Below are positions 37,399-46,690 of a DNA stretch of 64,000 bases, piece after piece. The DNA is taken from positions 30,456 through 94,455 of the forward strand of contig NZ_JAACYI010000015.1 in the NCBI RefSeq assembly GCF_009996735.1, given 5' to 3'. Source of the stretch: Cellulomonas sp. APG4 (GTDB taxonomy: Bacteria; Actinomycetota; Actinomycetes; Actinomycetales; Cellulomonadaceae). A program made the position numbers and the translations under genes. How positions within the stretch are numbered: the first letter of the stretch is position 1; the number at the start of each line of letters is the position of its first letter. The notes beneath the pieces are model-generated. The model made no database searches. It had not been told where the DNA came from and was given only the letters and a program-made list of their open reading frames with translations.

Positions 37399-38064
37399 TC
37401 AGGCAGCGGGTGGGTCGGCGTCGGTACCCTCGGCGGGCGGGTCGCCCACGTAGAGCAGGTAGGCGTCGAGCATGGACCGGTCCGTCATGAGGCCGTCGGT
37501 GAAGAGCTCGAGCACGGGCAGCGCCGTCCGCTCGTAGAAGCGCGTGAGGAACGCCGTCGCGTCGTCAGGGTCCTCGGGCGGGTCCAGCGTGAGGTCGACC
37601 ATGAGCGTGCCGATCCCCATGTGGGTGAGATACCTGGCGCGCGCGGCCTCGTCACGGCTGGGCCGCAGGGTGCCGGCAGCCACGCCCTCGGCGAGGTAGG
37701 CCTCGGTGTCCTCGACGAGGTGGTCGACGAACGCGCGCGCCAGCGAGCCGCCCTCCTGGAGACTGCGCAGCACGTACGCGACCAGCGGCGCGAACCTGTC
37801 GAGCGACGCCAGGGCCATGAGCAGCGCCTGGGCGCCCGCTCCACCGACCGCCTCGCGCTTGTGCTCACGGATCACGCCGAGCACGTGCGCGTCGCAGGCC
37901 TCGCGCAGGCCCTGCTTGGACCCGAAGTGGTGCAGCACGAGCCCCGGGCTCACCCCGGCCTCCTTCGCGACCACGCGGACACCCACGCGGAACCCGCCGC
38001 GACCGAAGCACCGGACAGCGGCGTCGCGGATCCGCGCCCGCGTGGTGAGGTCCTCTGAACGCAC
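37399..38064 (-). CDS. TetR-family regulator of the adjacent ABC exporter
   Basis: 221-residue repressor with a clear N-terminal helix-turn-helix ([20 protein letters not shown] then [10 protein letters not shown]). The C-terminal domain is of the TetR_C type seen next to ABC exporters. The GTG at 38064 lies inside a palindrome, TGAACG-CA-CGTTCA, with a related site 20 bp upstream, so auto-repression at the start codon is likely. The frame extends upstream to 38142 but that would read through the operators. The two exporter genes follow in the same direction. Confidence 0.85.
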   Translation of the reverse strand: MRSEDLTTRARIRDAAVRCFGRGGFRVGVRVVAKEAGVSPGLVLHHFGSKQGLREACDAHVLGVIREHKREAVGGAGAQALLMALASLDRFAPLVAYVLRSLQEGGSLARAFVDHLVEDTEAYLAEGVAAGTLRPSRDEAARARYLTHMGIGTLMVDLTLDPPEDPDDATAFLTRFYERTALPVLELFTDGLMTDRSMLDAYLLYVGDPPAEGTDADPPAA

Positions 38065-38089
38065 GTTCAACACCCTAAACACTCGTTCA
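38056..38089. promoter_or_regulatory. Paired TetR operators at the start of tetR
   Basis: Site 1 is TGAACGCACGTTCA (38056-38069), a perfect palindrome with 6-bp arms covering the GTG start. Site 2 is TAAACACTCGTTCA (38076-38089), an imperfect copy. Their centres are 20 bp apart, about two helical turns, which would allow two dimers on one face. Confidence 0.65.
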
Positions 38090-38131
38090 ACCCCGCACAA
38101 CCCCTCCGCCTCCCCCGCCCCACCACCTCGC

Positions 38132-38199
38132 CGAGTTCGCACCCAAGCACCGAGTTCGCACGCGCCCGGGTGCGAACTCGGTGCGCCGGTGCGAACTCG
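38132..38199. repeat. Nested palindrome with four copies of CGAGTTCGCAC
   Basis: Outer arms CGAGTTCGCACC (38132-38143) and its complement (38188-38199); inner arms CACCGAGTTCGCAC (38148-38161) and its complement (38170-38183); an 8-nt loop. The arms also match each other. It lies 23 nt after the stop of the ABC permease gene at 38222 and may act as its terminator, but its two-level symmetry is more elaborate than the other terminators here. Confidence 0.85.
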
Positions 38200-38221
38200 C
38201 CGGGGTCAGGGCAGGGGCCGG

Positions 38222-38953
38222 TCAGGGGGTGCGGCGGTGGAGGGTGGTGGCGCCCAGGGCGAGTGCGCCCGCGATGAAGAGGACCACCACGCCGACGGCG
38301 CCGCGCACCTCCGTGAAGTCCGCGCCGGCCGCGAGCTGCTGGAGCGCCTCCATCCCGTAGGTCAGCGGCAGCGCGCGCGAGATCGCCTCGAGCACGGCGG
38401 GCATCTGGTCGCGCGGCATCAGCAGCCCGCACGTGACGAGCTGGGGGAAGATCACCACCGGCATCAGCTGCACGGCCTGGAACTCGGTGCGCGCGACCGA
38501 CGAGGCCGCGAGCCCCAGCGCGGTCCCGAGCACGGCGTCGAGCACCGCGACCAGCACCACCACCCACAGCGCACCCGCGACCTCCATGCCGAGCACGAGC
38601 ACCGTGAAGCCCACGACCACCAGCGCCTGGAGCACCGCCACGAGGCCGAAGGCCAGGGCGTAGCCGACGACGACGTCCCCCTTGCCGACGGGTCCGGCCA
38701 TGAGCCGTTCGAGCGTTCCCGACTGCCGCTCGCGCAGCGTCGTCACGCTGGTCACCAGGAACATCACGATGAGCGGGAAGAGCCCCACCAGGAGCGGGCC
38801 GAACGTGTCGAGCACGGGCGTGCCGTCGAACATCCACGCGACGAGCCAGAGCAGCAGGCACGGGAGCCCGACGAGGATGCCCACGGTGCGCGGGTCGTTC
38901 CGGATCTGCTGCAGCACGCGGACCGTCGTCGCGAGCGTGCGTCGCGCCGTCAT
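38222..38953 (-). CDS. ABC-2 type permease
   Basis: 243-residue membrane protein with six hydrophobic segments. The polar segment VTTLRERQSGTLERLMAGPV near residue 75 is the hallmark of ABC-2 permeases of the DrrB/NodJ kind (TxRExGTLExL). A last-loop motif, LPLTYGMEALQQLA, is also typical. It overlaps the ATPase gene by 4 nt and ends at the nested palindrome. Export of a drug or lipid is inferred; substrate unknown. This exporter is separate from the one at 34.7-37.3 kb. Confidence 0.88.
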   Translation of the reverse strand: MTARRTLATTVRVLQQIRNDPRTVGILVGLPCLLLWLVAWMFDGTPVLDTFGPLLVGLFPLIVMFLVTSVTTLRERQSGTLERLMAGPVGKGDVVVGYALAFGLVAVLQALVVVGFTVLVLGMEVAGALWVVVLVAVLDAVLGTALGLAASSVARTEFQAVQLMPVVIFPQLVTCGLLMPRDQMPAVLEAISRALPLTYGMEALQQLAAGADFTEVRGAVGVVVLFIAGALALGATTLHRRTP

Positions 38954-39753
38954 CGGGCCCCCTCCCCCGTCCGACCTCCAGGAGGCCGCCCCGCACGCGC
39001 AGGTGCGTCCTCGACGAGCGCGAGGAACGCGGACTCGACGTCCGGGGCCGACGTGCGCGCGAGCAGGGCCGGCACGGGCTCGTCGGCGAGCAGCCGCCCG
39101 TCGCGCAGCAGCAGCAGGTGGTCGCAGCGTCGCGCCTCGTCCATCACGTGGCTCGAGACCAGCAGCGAGGCACCCTCGCTCGCGAGGTGGGCGAACAGGT
39201 CCCACAGGTCCCTGCGCAGCACGGGGTCGAGACCCACGGTCGGCTCGTCGAGCACCAGCAGCTCGGGCCGGCCGAGCAGCGCCGCCGCGAGCAACACGCG
39301 CGAGCGCTCGCCGCCCGAGAGCACGCCCACGCGGCGCCGGGCCAGCGCACCGAGCTCGACCGCCTCGAGGCTGCGCGCGACGTCGTCCGACGACGCACCC
39401 ACGAGCCGCGCGAGGTAGGTCAGGTTCTGCTCGACCGAGAGGTCCGCGTAGACGCTCGGCTGCTGGGTCACGTAGGCGACCCGGTCACGCAGCCGAGCGT
39501 GCCCGGCCGGGAGGCCCAGCACCGTGACCTCGCCCGTGACCTCGGCCTGGACGCCGACGACGGCGCGCATGAGGGTGGTCTTGCCGCTGCCGCTCGGACC
39601 GAGCAGGCCGACGACGCACCCGGCGGGCACGCTCAGGTCGAGGCCGTCGAGCACGACGACGCCGCGTCGCCCGCCGCGCACCACGCGCAGCCCCCGCGCG
39701 CGCACCGCGACGTCCGTGGTGTCGGGTACGGGCCCGACCGGCTGCGTGGCCAT
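38950..39753 (-). CDS. ABC transporter ATP-binding protein
   Basis: 267-residue ATPase partner of the ABC-2 permease. Walker A GPSGSGKTT near residue 49, Q-loop YVTQQPSVYADLSV, signature LSGGERSRV, Walker [14 protein letters not shown] and H-loop LVSSHVMDEA are all intact. The ATG at 39753 is preceded by GGAGGAG. It is divergent from radA. No regulator gene accompanies this pair, unlike the other exporter. Confidence 0.9.
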   Translation of the reverse strand: MATQPVGPVPDTTDVAVRARGLRVVRGGRRGVVVLDGLDLSVPAGCVVGLLGPSGSGKTTLMRAVVGVQAEVTGEVTVLGLPAGHARLRDRVAYVTQQPSVYADLSVEQNLTYLARLVGASSDDVARSLEAVELGALARRRVGVLSGGERSRVLLAAALLGRPELLVLDEPTVGLDPVLRRDLWDLFAHLASEGASLLVSSHVMDEARRCDHLLLLRDGRLLADEPVPALLARTSAPDVESAFLALVEDAPARAGRPPGGRTGEGAR

Positions 39754-39835
39754 GCCCCGACGCTCCTCCTCGCCCGGCCCGCCGACAAGAGGCCGACGGC
39801 CCGACGTCGCGGCGGCCCGTGTCGGGGGCCACGGG

Positions 39836-39848
39836 TACCGTCCCCGAC
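39836..39848 (+). promoter_or_regulatory. Leaderless-type -10 box of radA
   Basis: TACCGT (39836-39841) is followed by 7 nt and then the GTG at 39849. No Shine-Dalgarno sequence is present. Confidence 0.5.
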
Positions 39849-41246
39849 GTGCCCACGCCCCGCTCCCGCCCCGCCCGTCCCGGCTTCGCCTGCACCGAGT
39901 GCGGGTGGACCTCCGCCAAGTGGGTCGGCCGCTGCGGCGAGTGCCAGGCCTGGGGCACGGTGGTCGAGGAGTCGGCCAGCAGCGGCCCCCGCACGGTCGC
40001 GACCACGCCCGCACGCACGCCCGCGCGCCCCATCGCCCAGATCGACGTCGAGACCGCGCGCGCCCGGCCCACCGGGATCGGTGAGCTGGACCGCGTGCTC
40101 GGCGGCGGGCTCGTCCCCGGCGCCGTGGTGCTGATGGCCGGCGAGCCCGGGGTCGGCAAGTCGACCCTGCTGCTCGACGTCGCGGCGCGTGTCGCGCGTG
40201 CCGAGGGCCAGACGGTCCTCTACGTGACCGGTGAGGAGTCGGCGGGACAGGTGCGCCTGCGCGCCGAGCGCACGCGCTCGCTCGCCGACCGTCTGCTGCT
40301 GGCGGCCGAGACGGACCTCGGCACGGTGCTCGGGCACGTGGCCGCGACCGAGCCGTCGCTGCTCGTGGTCGACTCGGTGCAGACGGTCGCCTCGGCCCAG
40401 GTCGAGGGCGCGCCGGGCGGCGTCGGGCAGGTGCGCGAGGTCGCCGCGGCGCTGATCGCCGCCGCCAAGGAGCGGGACATCCCGACCGTCCTCGTGGGTC
40501 ACGTGACCAAGGACGGCAGCGTCGCCGGGCCGCGCACGCTCGAGCACCTCGTCGACGTCGTCTGCCAGTTCGAGGGCGACCGCCACTCGCGGCTGCGGCT
40601 GCTGCGCGCGACCAAGAACCGCTACGGCCCCACGGACGAGGTCGGGTGCTTCGACCTGTCCGAGCACGGCATCGTCGGCCTCGCCGACCCGAGCGGGCTC
40701 TTCCTGTCGCACGCCGTCCACCACGTGCCCGGCACGTGCGTCACGGTGACGCTCGAGGGTCGCCGCCCGCTTGCGACCGAGGTGCAGGCGCTCGTGGTGC
40801 CGTCAATGCTCAGCAACCCGCGACGCACCACGAGCGGCGTCGACTCGAGCCGGCTGGCGATGGTGCTCGCGGTCCTCCAGCGCCGCGCCGGAGTGCCGGT
40901 CGCCGAGCGGGACGTCTACGTGTCGACCATCGGCGGCGCACGCGTCGTGGAGCCGTCGGCCGACCTCGCGATCGCCCTCGCCACGGCGAGCGGCACCCAG
41001 AACCTCGCGCTGCCCCAGGGGCTCGTCGCCGTGGGCGAGGTGGGCCTCGCCGGAGAGATCCGGCCCGTGGTCGGGCTCACGCGCCGCCTGTCCGAGGCCC
41101 GCCGGCTCGGGTTCAGCCGCGCGGTGGTGCCGGCCGGGAGCGTCGAGCCCGGGGCGGACCTCGACGGGCTCGAGGTGCTCGAGGCCACGGACCTCGCGAC
41201 GGCCACGCGGCTCGCGCTCGGCGCCGACGCCGTGCCGCGCCCGTGA
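39849..41246 (+). CDS. radA: DNA repair protein RadA
   Basis: 465-residue RecA-like helicase that helps process recombination intermediates. Order: four-cysteine zinc finger (C15, C18, C29, C32; CTECGW and CGECQAW), RecA-type ATPase with Walker [10 protein letters not shown] (98-106) and the RadA-specific KNRYG motif, and a C-terminal Lon-protease-like domain. The GTG at 39849 gives the usual short start before the zinc finger; an earlier GTG at 39819 is possible. It is followed by disA, the normal actinobacterial pairing, and in that group RadA modulates DisA activity. Confidence 0.95.
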   Translation: MPTPRSRPARPGFACTECGWTSAKWVGRCGECQAWGTVVEESASSGPRTVATTPARTPARPIAQIDVETARARPTGIGELDRVLGGGLVPGAVVLMAGEPGVGKSTLLLDVAARVARAEGQTVLYVTGEESAGQVRLRAERTRSLADRLLLAAETDLGTVLGHVAATEPSLLVVDSVQTVASAQVEGAPGGVGQVREVAAALIAAAKERDIPTVLVGHVTKDGSVAGPRTLEHLVDVVCQFEGDRHSRLRLLRATKNRYGPTDEVGCFDLSEHGIVGLADPSGLFLSHAVHHVPGTCVTVTLEGRRPLATEVQALVVPSMLSNPRRTTSGVDSSRLAMVLAVLQRRAGVPVAERDVYVSTIGGARVVEPSADLAIALATASGTQNLALPQGLVAVGEVGLAGEIRPVVGLTRRLSEARRLGFSRAVVPAGSVEPGADLDGLEVLEATDLATATRLALGADAVPRP

Positions 41247-41308
41247 CCTCACCCACGATCGCTCCCGCCACGCCTCGCGCGTCCGCGGTCGGGGGGACCC
41301 TGCTCGCG

Positions 41309-41320
41309 TACCATCGGCAC
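41309..41320 (+). promoter_or_regulatory. Leaderless-type -10 box of disA
   Basis: TACCAT (41309-41314) followed by CGGCAC and the GTG at 41321. This supports an internal disA promoter and that start over the GTG at 41243. Confidence 0.5.
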
Positions 41321-42409
41321 GTGGCCACGACCGAGCGCTCCGCCGAGGAGATGCTGCGCGCAACCCTCGCCGCCGTGGCGCCCGGGACGGAGCTGCGCGA
41401 CGGTCTCGAGCGGATCCTGCGCGGTCGCACCGGCGCGCTCATCGTGCTGGGTCACGACCGTGTGGTCGAGTCGATCTGCTCGGGCGGTTTCGCCCTCGAC
41501 GTCGAGTTCTCGGCGACCCGTCTGCGTGAGCTCGCGAAGATGGACGGAGCCGTGGTCGTCGACCGCGACGCGACGCGCATCCTGCGCGCGGCCGTGCAGC
41601 TGCTCCCGGACCCGACGATCGAGACCACCGAGTCCGGCACGCGTCACCGCACGGCCGAGCGCGTGGCCAGGCAGACGGGCTACCCCGTGGTGTCGGTGAG
41701 CCAGTCGATGCGGATCATCGCGCTCTACGTGGGTGACCACCGTCGCTACGTGCTCGAGGGCTCGGACGTGATCCAGTCGCGCGCCAACCAGGCTCTCGCG
41801 ACCCTCGAGCGCTACAAGGCCCGCCTCGACGAGGTCAGCGGCACGCTCTCGGCCCTCGAGATCGAGGACCTGGTGACCGTGCGGGACGTCGCCGCGGTGG
41901 TCCAGCGGCTCGAGATGGTGCGCCGCATCTCCGAGGAGATCGCGGGCTACGTGGTCGAGCTCGGCACCGACGGCCGGCTCATGGCGCTCCAGCTCGACGA
42001 GCTCGTGGGCGGCATCGGCTCCGACCGGCAGCTGGTCATCCGCGACTACGTCGAGGCAGGCCGCTCGGGCCGCGCCCTCGCGCAGGTGCAGGCCGACCTC
42101 GCGGAGGTCGACGCGACCGAGCTGCTCGACCTCGCGCACATCGCGCGTGTGCTGGGCCTGTCGACGATCGACGACTCGCTCGACGGTGCCGTCGGCCCCC
42201 GCGGCTACCGGCTGCTGTCGAAGGTCCCCCGCCTGCCCTCGACGATCGTCGATCGCCTCGTGGGCCACTTCGGCGGGCTGCAGAAGCTGCTCGCGGCGGG
42301 CATCGACGAGCTCATGGCCGTCGACGGCGTCGGCGAGCAGCGCGCACGTGCCGTCCGCGAAGGGCTGTCGCGGCTCGCCGAGTCCAGCATCCTCGAGCGC
42401 TACGTCTGA
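41321..42409 (+). CDS. disA: Diadenylate cyclase DisA
   Basis: Makes the second messenger c-di-AMP from two ATP and scans DNA for damage. The 362-residue protein has the DAC catalytic domain with DGA (in KMDGAVVVD) and RHR (in [12 protein letters not shown]) motifs, a central helical linker and a C-terminal helix-hairpin-helix DNA-binding part ([20 protein letters not shown]). The frame also opens at GTG 41243, which overlaps the radA stop; I prefer GTG 41321 because the product then has normal length and a leaderless promoter motif lies 6 nt upstream. Confidence 0.95.
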   Translation: MATTERSAEEMLRATLAAVAPGTELRDGLERILRGRTGALIVLGHDRVVESICSGGFALDVEFSATRLRELAKMDGAVVVDRDATRILRAAVQLLPDPTIETTESGTRHRTAERVARQTGYPVVSVSQSMRIIALYVGDHRRYVLEGSDVIQSRANQALATLERYKARLDEVSGTLSALEIEDLVTVRDVAAVVQRLEMVRRISEEIAGYVVELGTDGRLMALQLDELVGGIGSDRQLVIRDYVEAGRSGRALAQVQADLAEVDATELLDLAHIARVLGLSTIDDSLDGAVGPRGYRLLSKVPRLPSTIVDRLVGHFGGLQKLLAAGIDELMAVDGVGEQRARAVREGLSRLAESSILERYV

Positions 42410-42436
42410 CCTCCGGGGCTCCGCCCCTGCTCAGGC

Positions 42437-43030
42437 TCAGCCCAGCTCGAAGACCGCCGTCGCGCTCTCGATCTCGAGCAGCGTGGCCTGGGCCGTGTAG
42501 GTGCCGGGCCGCGGGGCCGGGAGGCCGGCCGTGCACTCGGCGTCCGACCGTTCGCGCGCCCAGTCGACGGTCGACGTGTCGGCGGCGCCCGGGTCGAGCA
42601 GCAGCAGGCGCTCGGGCACGTCCGCGGCGCAGTCGGCGCTCGACCAGATGCGGTCCGACCCCGACATCACGGTGACGACCGCGTTGCCCGAGCCCACGTC
42701 CACCGTGCACGCCTGCTCGGACGTGTTGGCCACGGCGAGCGAGAGGACCGGGCGCTCGTCGGGGCCGTACGTGCGTGCGTCGGAGGTGAGCGTCACCGCG
42801 AGATGGGACGCGTCGCACGCGACGGGTCCGTCCGTCGTCGCCGGCTCCTCCGCGGGGACCGTGGCCCCGGCGTCCGGTCCCGGCCCGGGATCGTCCGACC
42901 CGCCGCCGAGGGCGCGCACACCCCACCAGACCAGGACCAGCACGAGGACGAGCGCCACGAGCAGCACCAGGCGCCGCAGCCAGTACACGCGCTGCGGGCG
43001 AGGGCCGACCGGTCGCAGGACGGTGCTCAT
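42437..43030 (-). CDS. Anchored extracellular protein of unknown function
   Basis: 197-residue protein with a basic start, one hydrophobic helix (about 21-43), a Pro/Asp/Thr linker and a 125-residue outer domain. The outer part has four cysteines (ACDAS, ACTVD, ADCAAD, AECTA) likely in two disulfides and beta-strand patterns (LAVTLTSDARTYGPDERPVLSL is the first; core PVLSLAVANTSEQACTVDVG) that suggest an Ig-like or DUF4232-like fold. No catalytic motif was seen. It is convergent with disA and lies 78 nt before the divergent mutY. Confidence 0.62.
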   Translation of the reverse strand: MSTVLRPVGPRPQRVYWLRRLVLLVALVLVLVLVWWGVRALGGGSDDPGPGPDAGATVPAEEPATTDGPVACDASHLAVTLTSDARTYGPDERPVLSLAVANTSEQACTVDVGSGNAVVTVMSGSDRIWSSADCAADVPERLLLLDPGAADTSTVDWARERSDAECTAGLPAPRPGTYTAQATLLEIESATAVFELG

Positions 43031-43096
43031 GACGCCTCCTCGCGTGCCACGCTACGACGCTCGCGTCACGGTTCGGGGGAGCCGCGCCGCCTCGGG

Positions 43097-43108
43097 CATG
43101 ATCCTCGG
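43097..43108 (+). promoter_or_regulatory. Leaderless-type -10 box of mutY
   Basis: CATGAT (43097-43102) followed by CCTCGG and the GTG at 43109. It fits the other leaderless cases less exactly because the first base is C. Confidence 0.35.
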
Positions 43109-43990
43109 GTGGTCCACCCCGTCGTCGCGCCCGTGCTCGCCTGGTACGACGACGTCGCACGCGACCTGCCGTGGCGCGCTCCCGACCGCACCCCCTGGGG
43201 CGTGCTCGTGAGCGAGGTCATGCTCCAGCAGACGCCCGTGGTGCGGGTGCTGCCGCGGTGGGTCGCATGGATGGAGCGCTGGCCCACGCCCGCGGACCTC
43301 GCGGCCGCGCCCACGGCGGACGTGCTGCGTGCATGGGACACGCTCGGCTACCCGCGCCGCGCGCTGCGGCTCGTGGCGTGCGCCCGCGCCCTCGTCGATC
43401 AGCACGGTGGTGAGCTCCCCGACGACGAGGCCGCCCTGCTCGCCCTGCCCGGGATCGGCCCCTACACGGCGGCCGCCGTCGTCGCGTTCGCCCACGGGCG
43501 GCGGGCGGTGGTGCTCGACACCAACGTGCGGCGGGTGCTCGGCCGGCTGCTCGCGGGCACCGCCCTGCCGCCGCCGCACCTGGGCGTCGCGGAGCGGCGT
43601 GCGGCCGAGGAGGTGCTGCCACCGGACGACGCCACGGCGGCACGCTGGAGCCAGGCCGTGATGGAGCTCGGCGCACTGGTGTGCACGGCGCGATCACCCG
43701 CGTGCGACGAGTGCCCGGTGTCGGCGCGGTGCGCCTGGCTGCAGGCGGGCAGGCCCGCCGACGCCCACGCAGGACGGCGCCGCACCCAGGCCTGGACGGG
43801 CACGGACCGGCAGGCCCGCGGCCGCGTGCTGGCCCACCTGCGTGCGGCGGGGCACGCGCGCGCCGACGACCTGGTCGAGGCGTGGCCCGCCGACGAGCAG
43901 CGCGCACGTGCGGTCGCGGGCCTGGTCGCCGACGGCCTGGTCGAGGTCACGGACGGCTGGCACCACCTGCCCGGCGAGGCGCCGCGGTGA
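43109..43990 (+). CDS. mutY: A/G-specific adenine DNA glycosylase MutY
   Basis: Removes adenine mispaired with 8-oxoguanine. The 293-residue protein has the helix-hairpin-helix and catalytic aspartate (ALPGIGPYTAAAVVAFAHG and VVLDTNVRRVLGR), the substrate motif SEVMLQQTPVVRVLPRW, and the iron-sulfur loop with cysteine spacing C-x6-C-x2-C-x5-C (CTARSPACDECPVSARC). The C-terminal 8-oxoguanine-sensing domain is short, as in other actinobacteria. The GTG at 43109 is chosen because the fold begins immediately after. Its stop overlaps the next gene (GTGA). Confidence 0.93.
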   Translation: MVHPVVAPVLAWYDDVARDLPWRAPDRTPWGVLVSEVMLQQTPVVRVLPRWVAWMERWPTPADLAAAPTADVLRAWDTLGYPRRALRLVACARALVDQHGGELPDDEAALLALPGIGPYTAAAVVAFAHGRRAVVLDTNVRRVLGRLLAGTALPPPHLGVAERRAAEEVLPPDDATAARWSQAVMELGALVCTARSPACDECPVSARCAWLQAGRPADAHAGRRRTQAWTGTDRQARGRVLAHLRAAGHARADDLVEAWPADEQRARAVAGLVADGLVEVTDGWHHLPGEAPR

Positions 43991-44907
43991 TCGAGCTGCC
44001 CGCGGGGCTCGTGGCGCAGCCGGCGCCCGACCCGACCTGGGTGCCGTGGCTCGAGCGGCTGCCGCACCTCGCGCAGGAGCTCGTGGACGCATGGGACCTC
44101 GCGCCGGACGGCGCAGCGATGCACGGCCGGTGCTCCCTCGCGCTGCCCGTGCGGACGGCGGACGGTCGGCGCGCGGTGCTCAAGGTGGGCTGGCCGCACG
44201 AGGACGCCGAGCACGAGGCGCTCGCCCTGCAGCACTGGCACGGCTCGGGCGCCGTCGAGCTGCTGCGCGCCGACCCGCGACGGTGGGCCCTGCTGCTCGA
44301 GCGCCTCGGGCCGGCCGCCCTCACGTCCCTGCCGGTGGAGGACGCGTGCGCGGTGGTGGCCGGGCTCTACGGGCGGCTGCACCGGCCGGCCGTGCCACGG
44401 CTGCGCACGCTCTCGCGCGCCGTCGCCCGCTGGGCCGAGCGCCTCACCGCACTCCCGCGCGACGCCCCCGTGCCGCGTCGCCTCGTCGAGCGGGCCGCGG
44501 GCCTGGGCCGCGACCTGTCCGGCGACGCGGCGACCGACGGCGCGCTCGTGCACACCGACCTGCACGACGGGAACGTGCTCGCGGGCACCCGCGAGGCGTG
44601 GCTCGCGATCGACCCCAAGCCGTTGTCGGGCGACCCGCACTACGAGCCCGCGCCGCTGCTGTGGAACCGGTGGGACGAGGCGGTCGGGACCGGGGACGTG
44701 CGGCGGGCGCTGCGGCGCAGGCTCGACGTGGTCGTCGAGCACGCGGGCCTGGATTACGACCGGGCGCGCGACTGGGTGGTGGTGCGTGCGGCCTGCAACG
44801 CGCTGTGGGTGGTCGAGGAGCTCGAGGCCACCGGCCGCGCGGCCGGGCCCGGCGACCGCGACGCGCTCACGACGGCGGTCGCGATGGCGAAGGCCGTCGA
44901 GGACTGA
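43987..44907 (+). CDS. APH(6)/hydroxyurea-kinase-like phosphotransferase
   Basis: 306-residue protein of the aminoglycoside/hydroxyurea resistance kinase family (APH(6)-like). Nucleotide-binding lysine in RRAVLKVGWPHEDAEHEALA, catalytic loop ALVHTDLHDGNVLAG (Brenner-type HxDLHxxN) and metal-binding AIDPKPLSGDPHYEPAPLLWNR are intact, so it should be active. The substrate may be an antibiotic or an ordinary metabolite; resistance cannot be claimed from sequence. It overlaps mutY by 4 nt, an unexpected partner. It is convergent with the acetyltransferase gene. Confidence 0.85.
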   Translation: MIELPAGLVAQPAPDPTWVPWLERLPHLAQELVDAWDLAPDGAAMHGRCSLALPVRTADGRRAVLKVGWPHEDAEHEALALQHWHGSGAVELLRADPRRWALLLERLGPAALTSLPVEDACAVVAGLYGRLHRPAVPRLRTLSRAVARWAERLTALPRDAPVPRRLVERAAGLGRDLSGDAATDGALVHTDLHDGNVLAGTREAWLAIDPKPLSGDPHYEPAPLLWNRWDEAVGTGDVRRALRRRLDVVVEHAGLDYDRARDWVVVRAACNALWVVEELEATGRAAGPGDRDALTTAVAMAKAVED

Positions 44908-44908
44908 C

Positions 44909-45574
44909 TCAGCGCTGCGCGTCACCCCAGCCGGCTGCCCCCGGGTCGAGCTCGGCGAGCATGCGCGTGTTGCCCAGGGTGTTGGGCTTGACGCGCGCGA
45001 GGTCGAGGAACTCCGCCACGCCGTCGTCGTGCGACCGCAGCAGCTGCGTGTACACCTCGGCGTCCACCGGCGTGCCCGCGATGGGACGGAAGCCGTGCCG
45101 CTCGAAGAACCGCACCTCGAAGGTCAGGCAGAACACGCGCGTGAGGCCGAGGGTGCGTGCACGCTCCATGAGCATCCGCATCATCGCGTGACCCACGCCG
45201 CGGCCGCGCCAGTTGGGGTGCACGGCGAGCGTGCGGATCTCGGCGAGGTCCGTCCACATGACGTGCAGGGCACCGCAGCCGATGAGGTAGCCCGAGGCGT
45301 CCTCGGCGACCACGAACTCCTGGACGCCCTCGTAGTAGCCGACCAGCTCCTTCGCGATGAGGATGCGCTCCTCGGCGTACGGCTCGACGAGGTCGCGGAT
45401 CTGCGGCACGTCGCGCGGCAGCGCGGCCCGCACCACGAACGGGGCCGGGGCGTCGTCGTCCGAGCGCTGCAGCACGCCGTCGTGCTCGGTGCGGCGCAGG
45501 TCGTGGTCGGTCCGGGGCAGGTCGCGGTCGACCCGCCAGGGGTCGGGCTCGACGGCCGGGATGTGCTCGTCCAC
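44909..45574 (-). CDS. argA: Amino-acid N-acetyltransferase (GNAT; ArgA-like)
   Basis: 221-residue GNAT enzyme resembling the short actinobacterial N-acetylglutamate synthase (Rv2747-type), first step of arginine synthesis. A 45-residue extension precedes the domain; the acetyl-CoA site is VHPNWRGRGVGHAMM and the region RDLVEPYAEERILIAKEL with FFERHGFRPI agrees with the ArgA acetyltransferase domain lacking the kinase-like half. The start is uncertain: GTG 45574 is used; frames open to 45622. TAGGTT lies 8 nt upstream of this GTG. No other arg gene is near. Confidence 0.8.
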   Translation of the reverse strand: MDEHIPAVEPDPWRVDRDLPRTDHDLRRTEHDGVLQRSDDDAPAPFVVRAALPRDVPQIRDLVEPYAEERILIAKELVGYYEGVQEFVVAEDASGYLIGCGALHVMWTDLAEIRTLAVHPNWRGRGVGHAMMRMLMERARTLGLTRVFCLTFEVRFFERHGFRPIAGTPVDAEVYTQLLRSHDDGVAEFLDLARVKPNTLGNTRMLAELDPGAAGWGDAQR

Positions 45575-45647
45575 GAACCAGCAACCTAGAGCACGGCGCC
45601 CACGCATGCCGCGGGGACCCACCGCGGAGGGCCCGACGGGCGGCCTG

Positions 45648-46631
45648 CTACCGGGGGCCGCGGCCGGGCGTGGGGCGCGCGATGGTCGCCGGGAGGTCCA
45701 CGAGCGCGGCCGCGGTGATCTCGTCGATCACGAGGTCCGTCACCGCGCCGGCCGCGAGCGCGGCACGCAGGGGTGCGACCTTGTTGTCGCCCGCGACGGC
45801 GCACACGCGACGCGGGATGCGACGCAGCTCGGTGGGCGTGGGGCCCGTGGCGCGAGCGTTCAGGGCGACGTCGGCGTAGCTGCCGTCGGCGCGGAGGAAC
45901 ACCGTGCACACGTCGCCCACCACGCCCTCGTCACGCAGCAGCGCGACGTCCTCGGCGTCGAGGTAGCCCGCCGAGTAGACGTGGCTCGGCACCCCTCCGC
46001 TCACGGCGCCGACGCTGAACAGCGCGATGTCGGCCCGGCGCTGGACGTCGAGCACGCGTCGCACCGAGCGCTCGCGCCACATCATCGCCTTGGTCTCGGG
46101 GTAGTCGAAGAACGCCGGCACCGGGAAGTGGTGGACCGCGGCGTCGAACGCGTGCCCGAAGCCCGAGATGAGGTCGCTCGCGTACTCGACGCCGCTGGTG
46201 CGCGTGTTCGCCGCGCCGTTGAGCTGGACCACCGAGCTGCCCCGCGTGACCTTGGGCGTGAGGTTGCGCCCGATCGCGGCGAGGGTGGTGCCCCAGGCGA
46301 CCGCGAGCACCATCTCGGAGTCGAACCACGAGCCCACGAGCTTCGCCGTCGTGAGCGCGACCTGCTCGAGGCGCTGGAGCTCGGTCGCCGAGTCCGGCAC
46401 CGGGACGACGTAGGCCTCGATGCCGTGGTCGTGGGAGATCGTGCGACTGAGCCCCGGGGCGAGAGTTCGTGCAGGCCGGATCGAGATCTCGACCAGGCCC
46501 GTCTCGCGTGCACGCTTGATCAACCGCGACACCGTGGACCTCGACGTACCGAGGTGCCGGGCGATGACGTCCATGGTCAGGTCCTGCAGGTAGTACATCG
46601 ACGCGGCCCGCAGCACGTCCTCGCGCTCCAT
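45648..46631 (-). CDS. SorC-family regulator, probable control of glycerol genes
   Basis: 327-residue regulator with a Crp/sigma-like helix-turn-helix (LTMDVIARHLGTSRSTVSRL) and a large sugar-binding domain (VLAVAWGTTLAAIGRNL; FSVGAVSGGVPSHVYSAGYL) of the SorC/DeoR type. It is divergent from glpD-glpF-glpK. Elsewhere glycerol genes are usually under GlpR (DeoR) or IclR types, so a SorC-type protein is noteworthy; in actinobacteria related proteins stand next to glpD. The effector is likely a polyol or its phosphate. Operator-like repeats lie in the shared region. Confidence 0.87.
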   Translation of the reverse strand: MEREDVLRAASMYYLQDLTMDVIARHLGTSRSTVSRLIKRARETGLVEISIRPARTLAPGLSRTISHDHGIEAYVVPVPDSATELQRLEQVALTTAKLVGSWFDSEMVLAVAWGTTLAAIGRNLTPKVTRGSSVVQLNGAANTRTSGVEYASDLISGFGHAFDAAVHHFPVPAFFDYPETKAMMWRERSVRRVLDVQRRADIALFSVGAVSGGVPSHVYSAGYLDAEDVALLRDEGVVGDVCTVFLRADGSYADVALNARATGPTPTELRRIPRRVCAVAGDNKVAPLRAALAAGAVTDLVIDEITAAALVDLPATIARPTPGRGPR

Positions 46632-46690
46632 CGCGACCTCCTCGTCCTCGGCCCGGCCGACGACGGCCGCGACGCACCTCGGGCCCCGAG

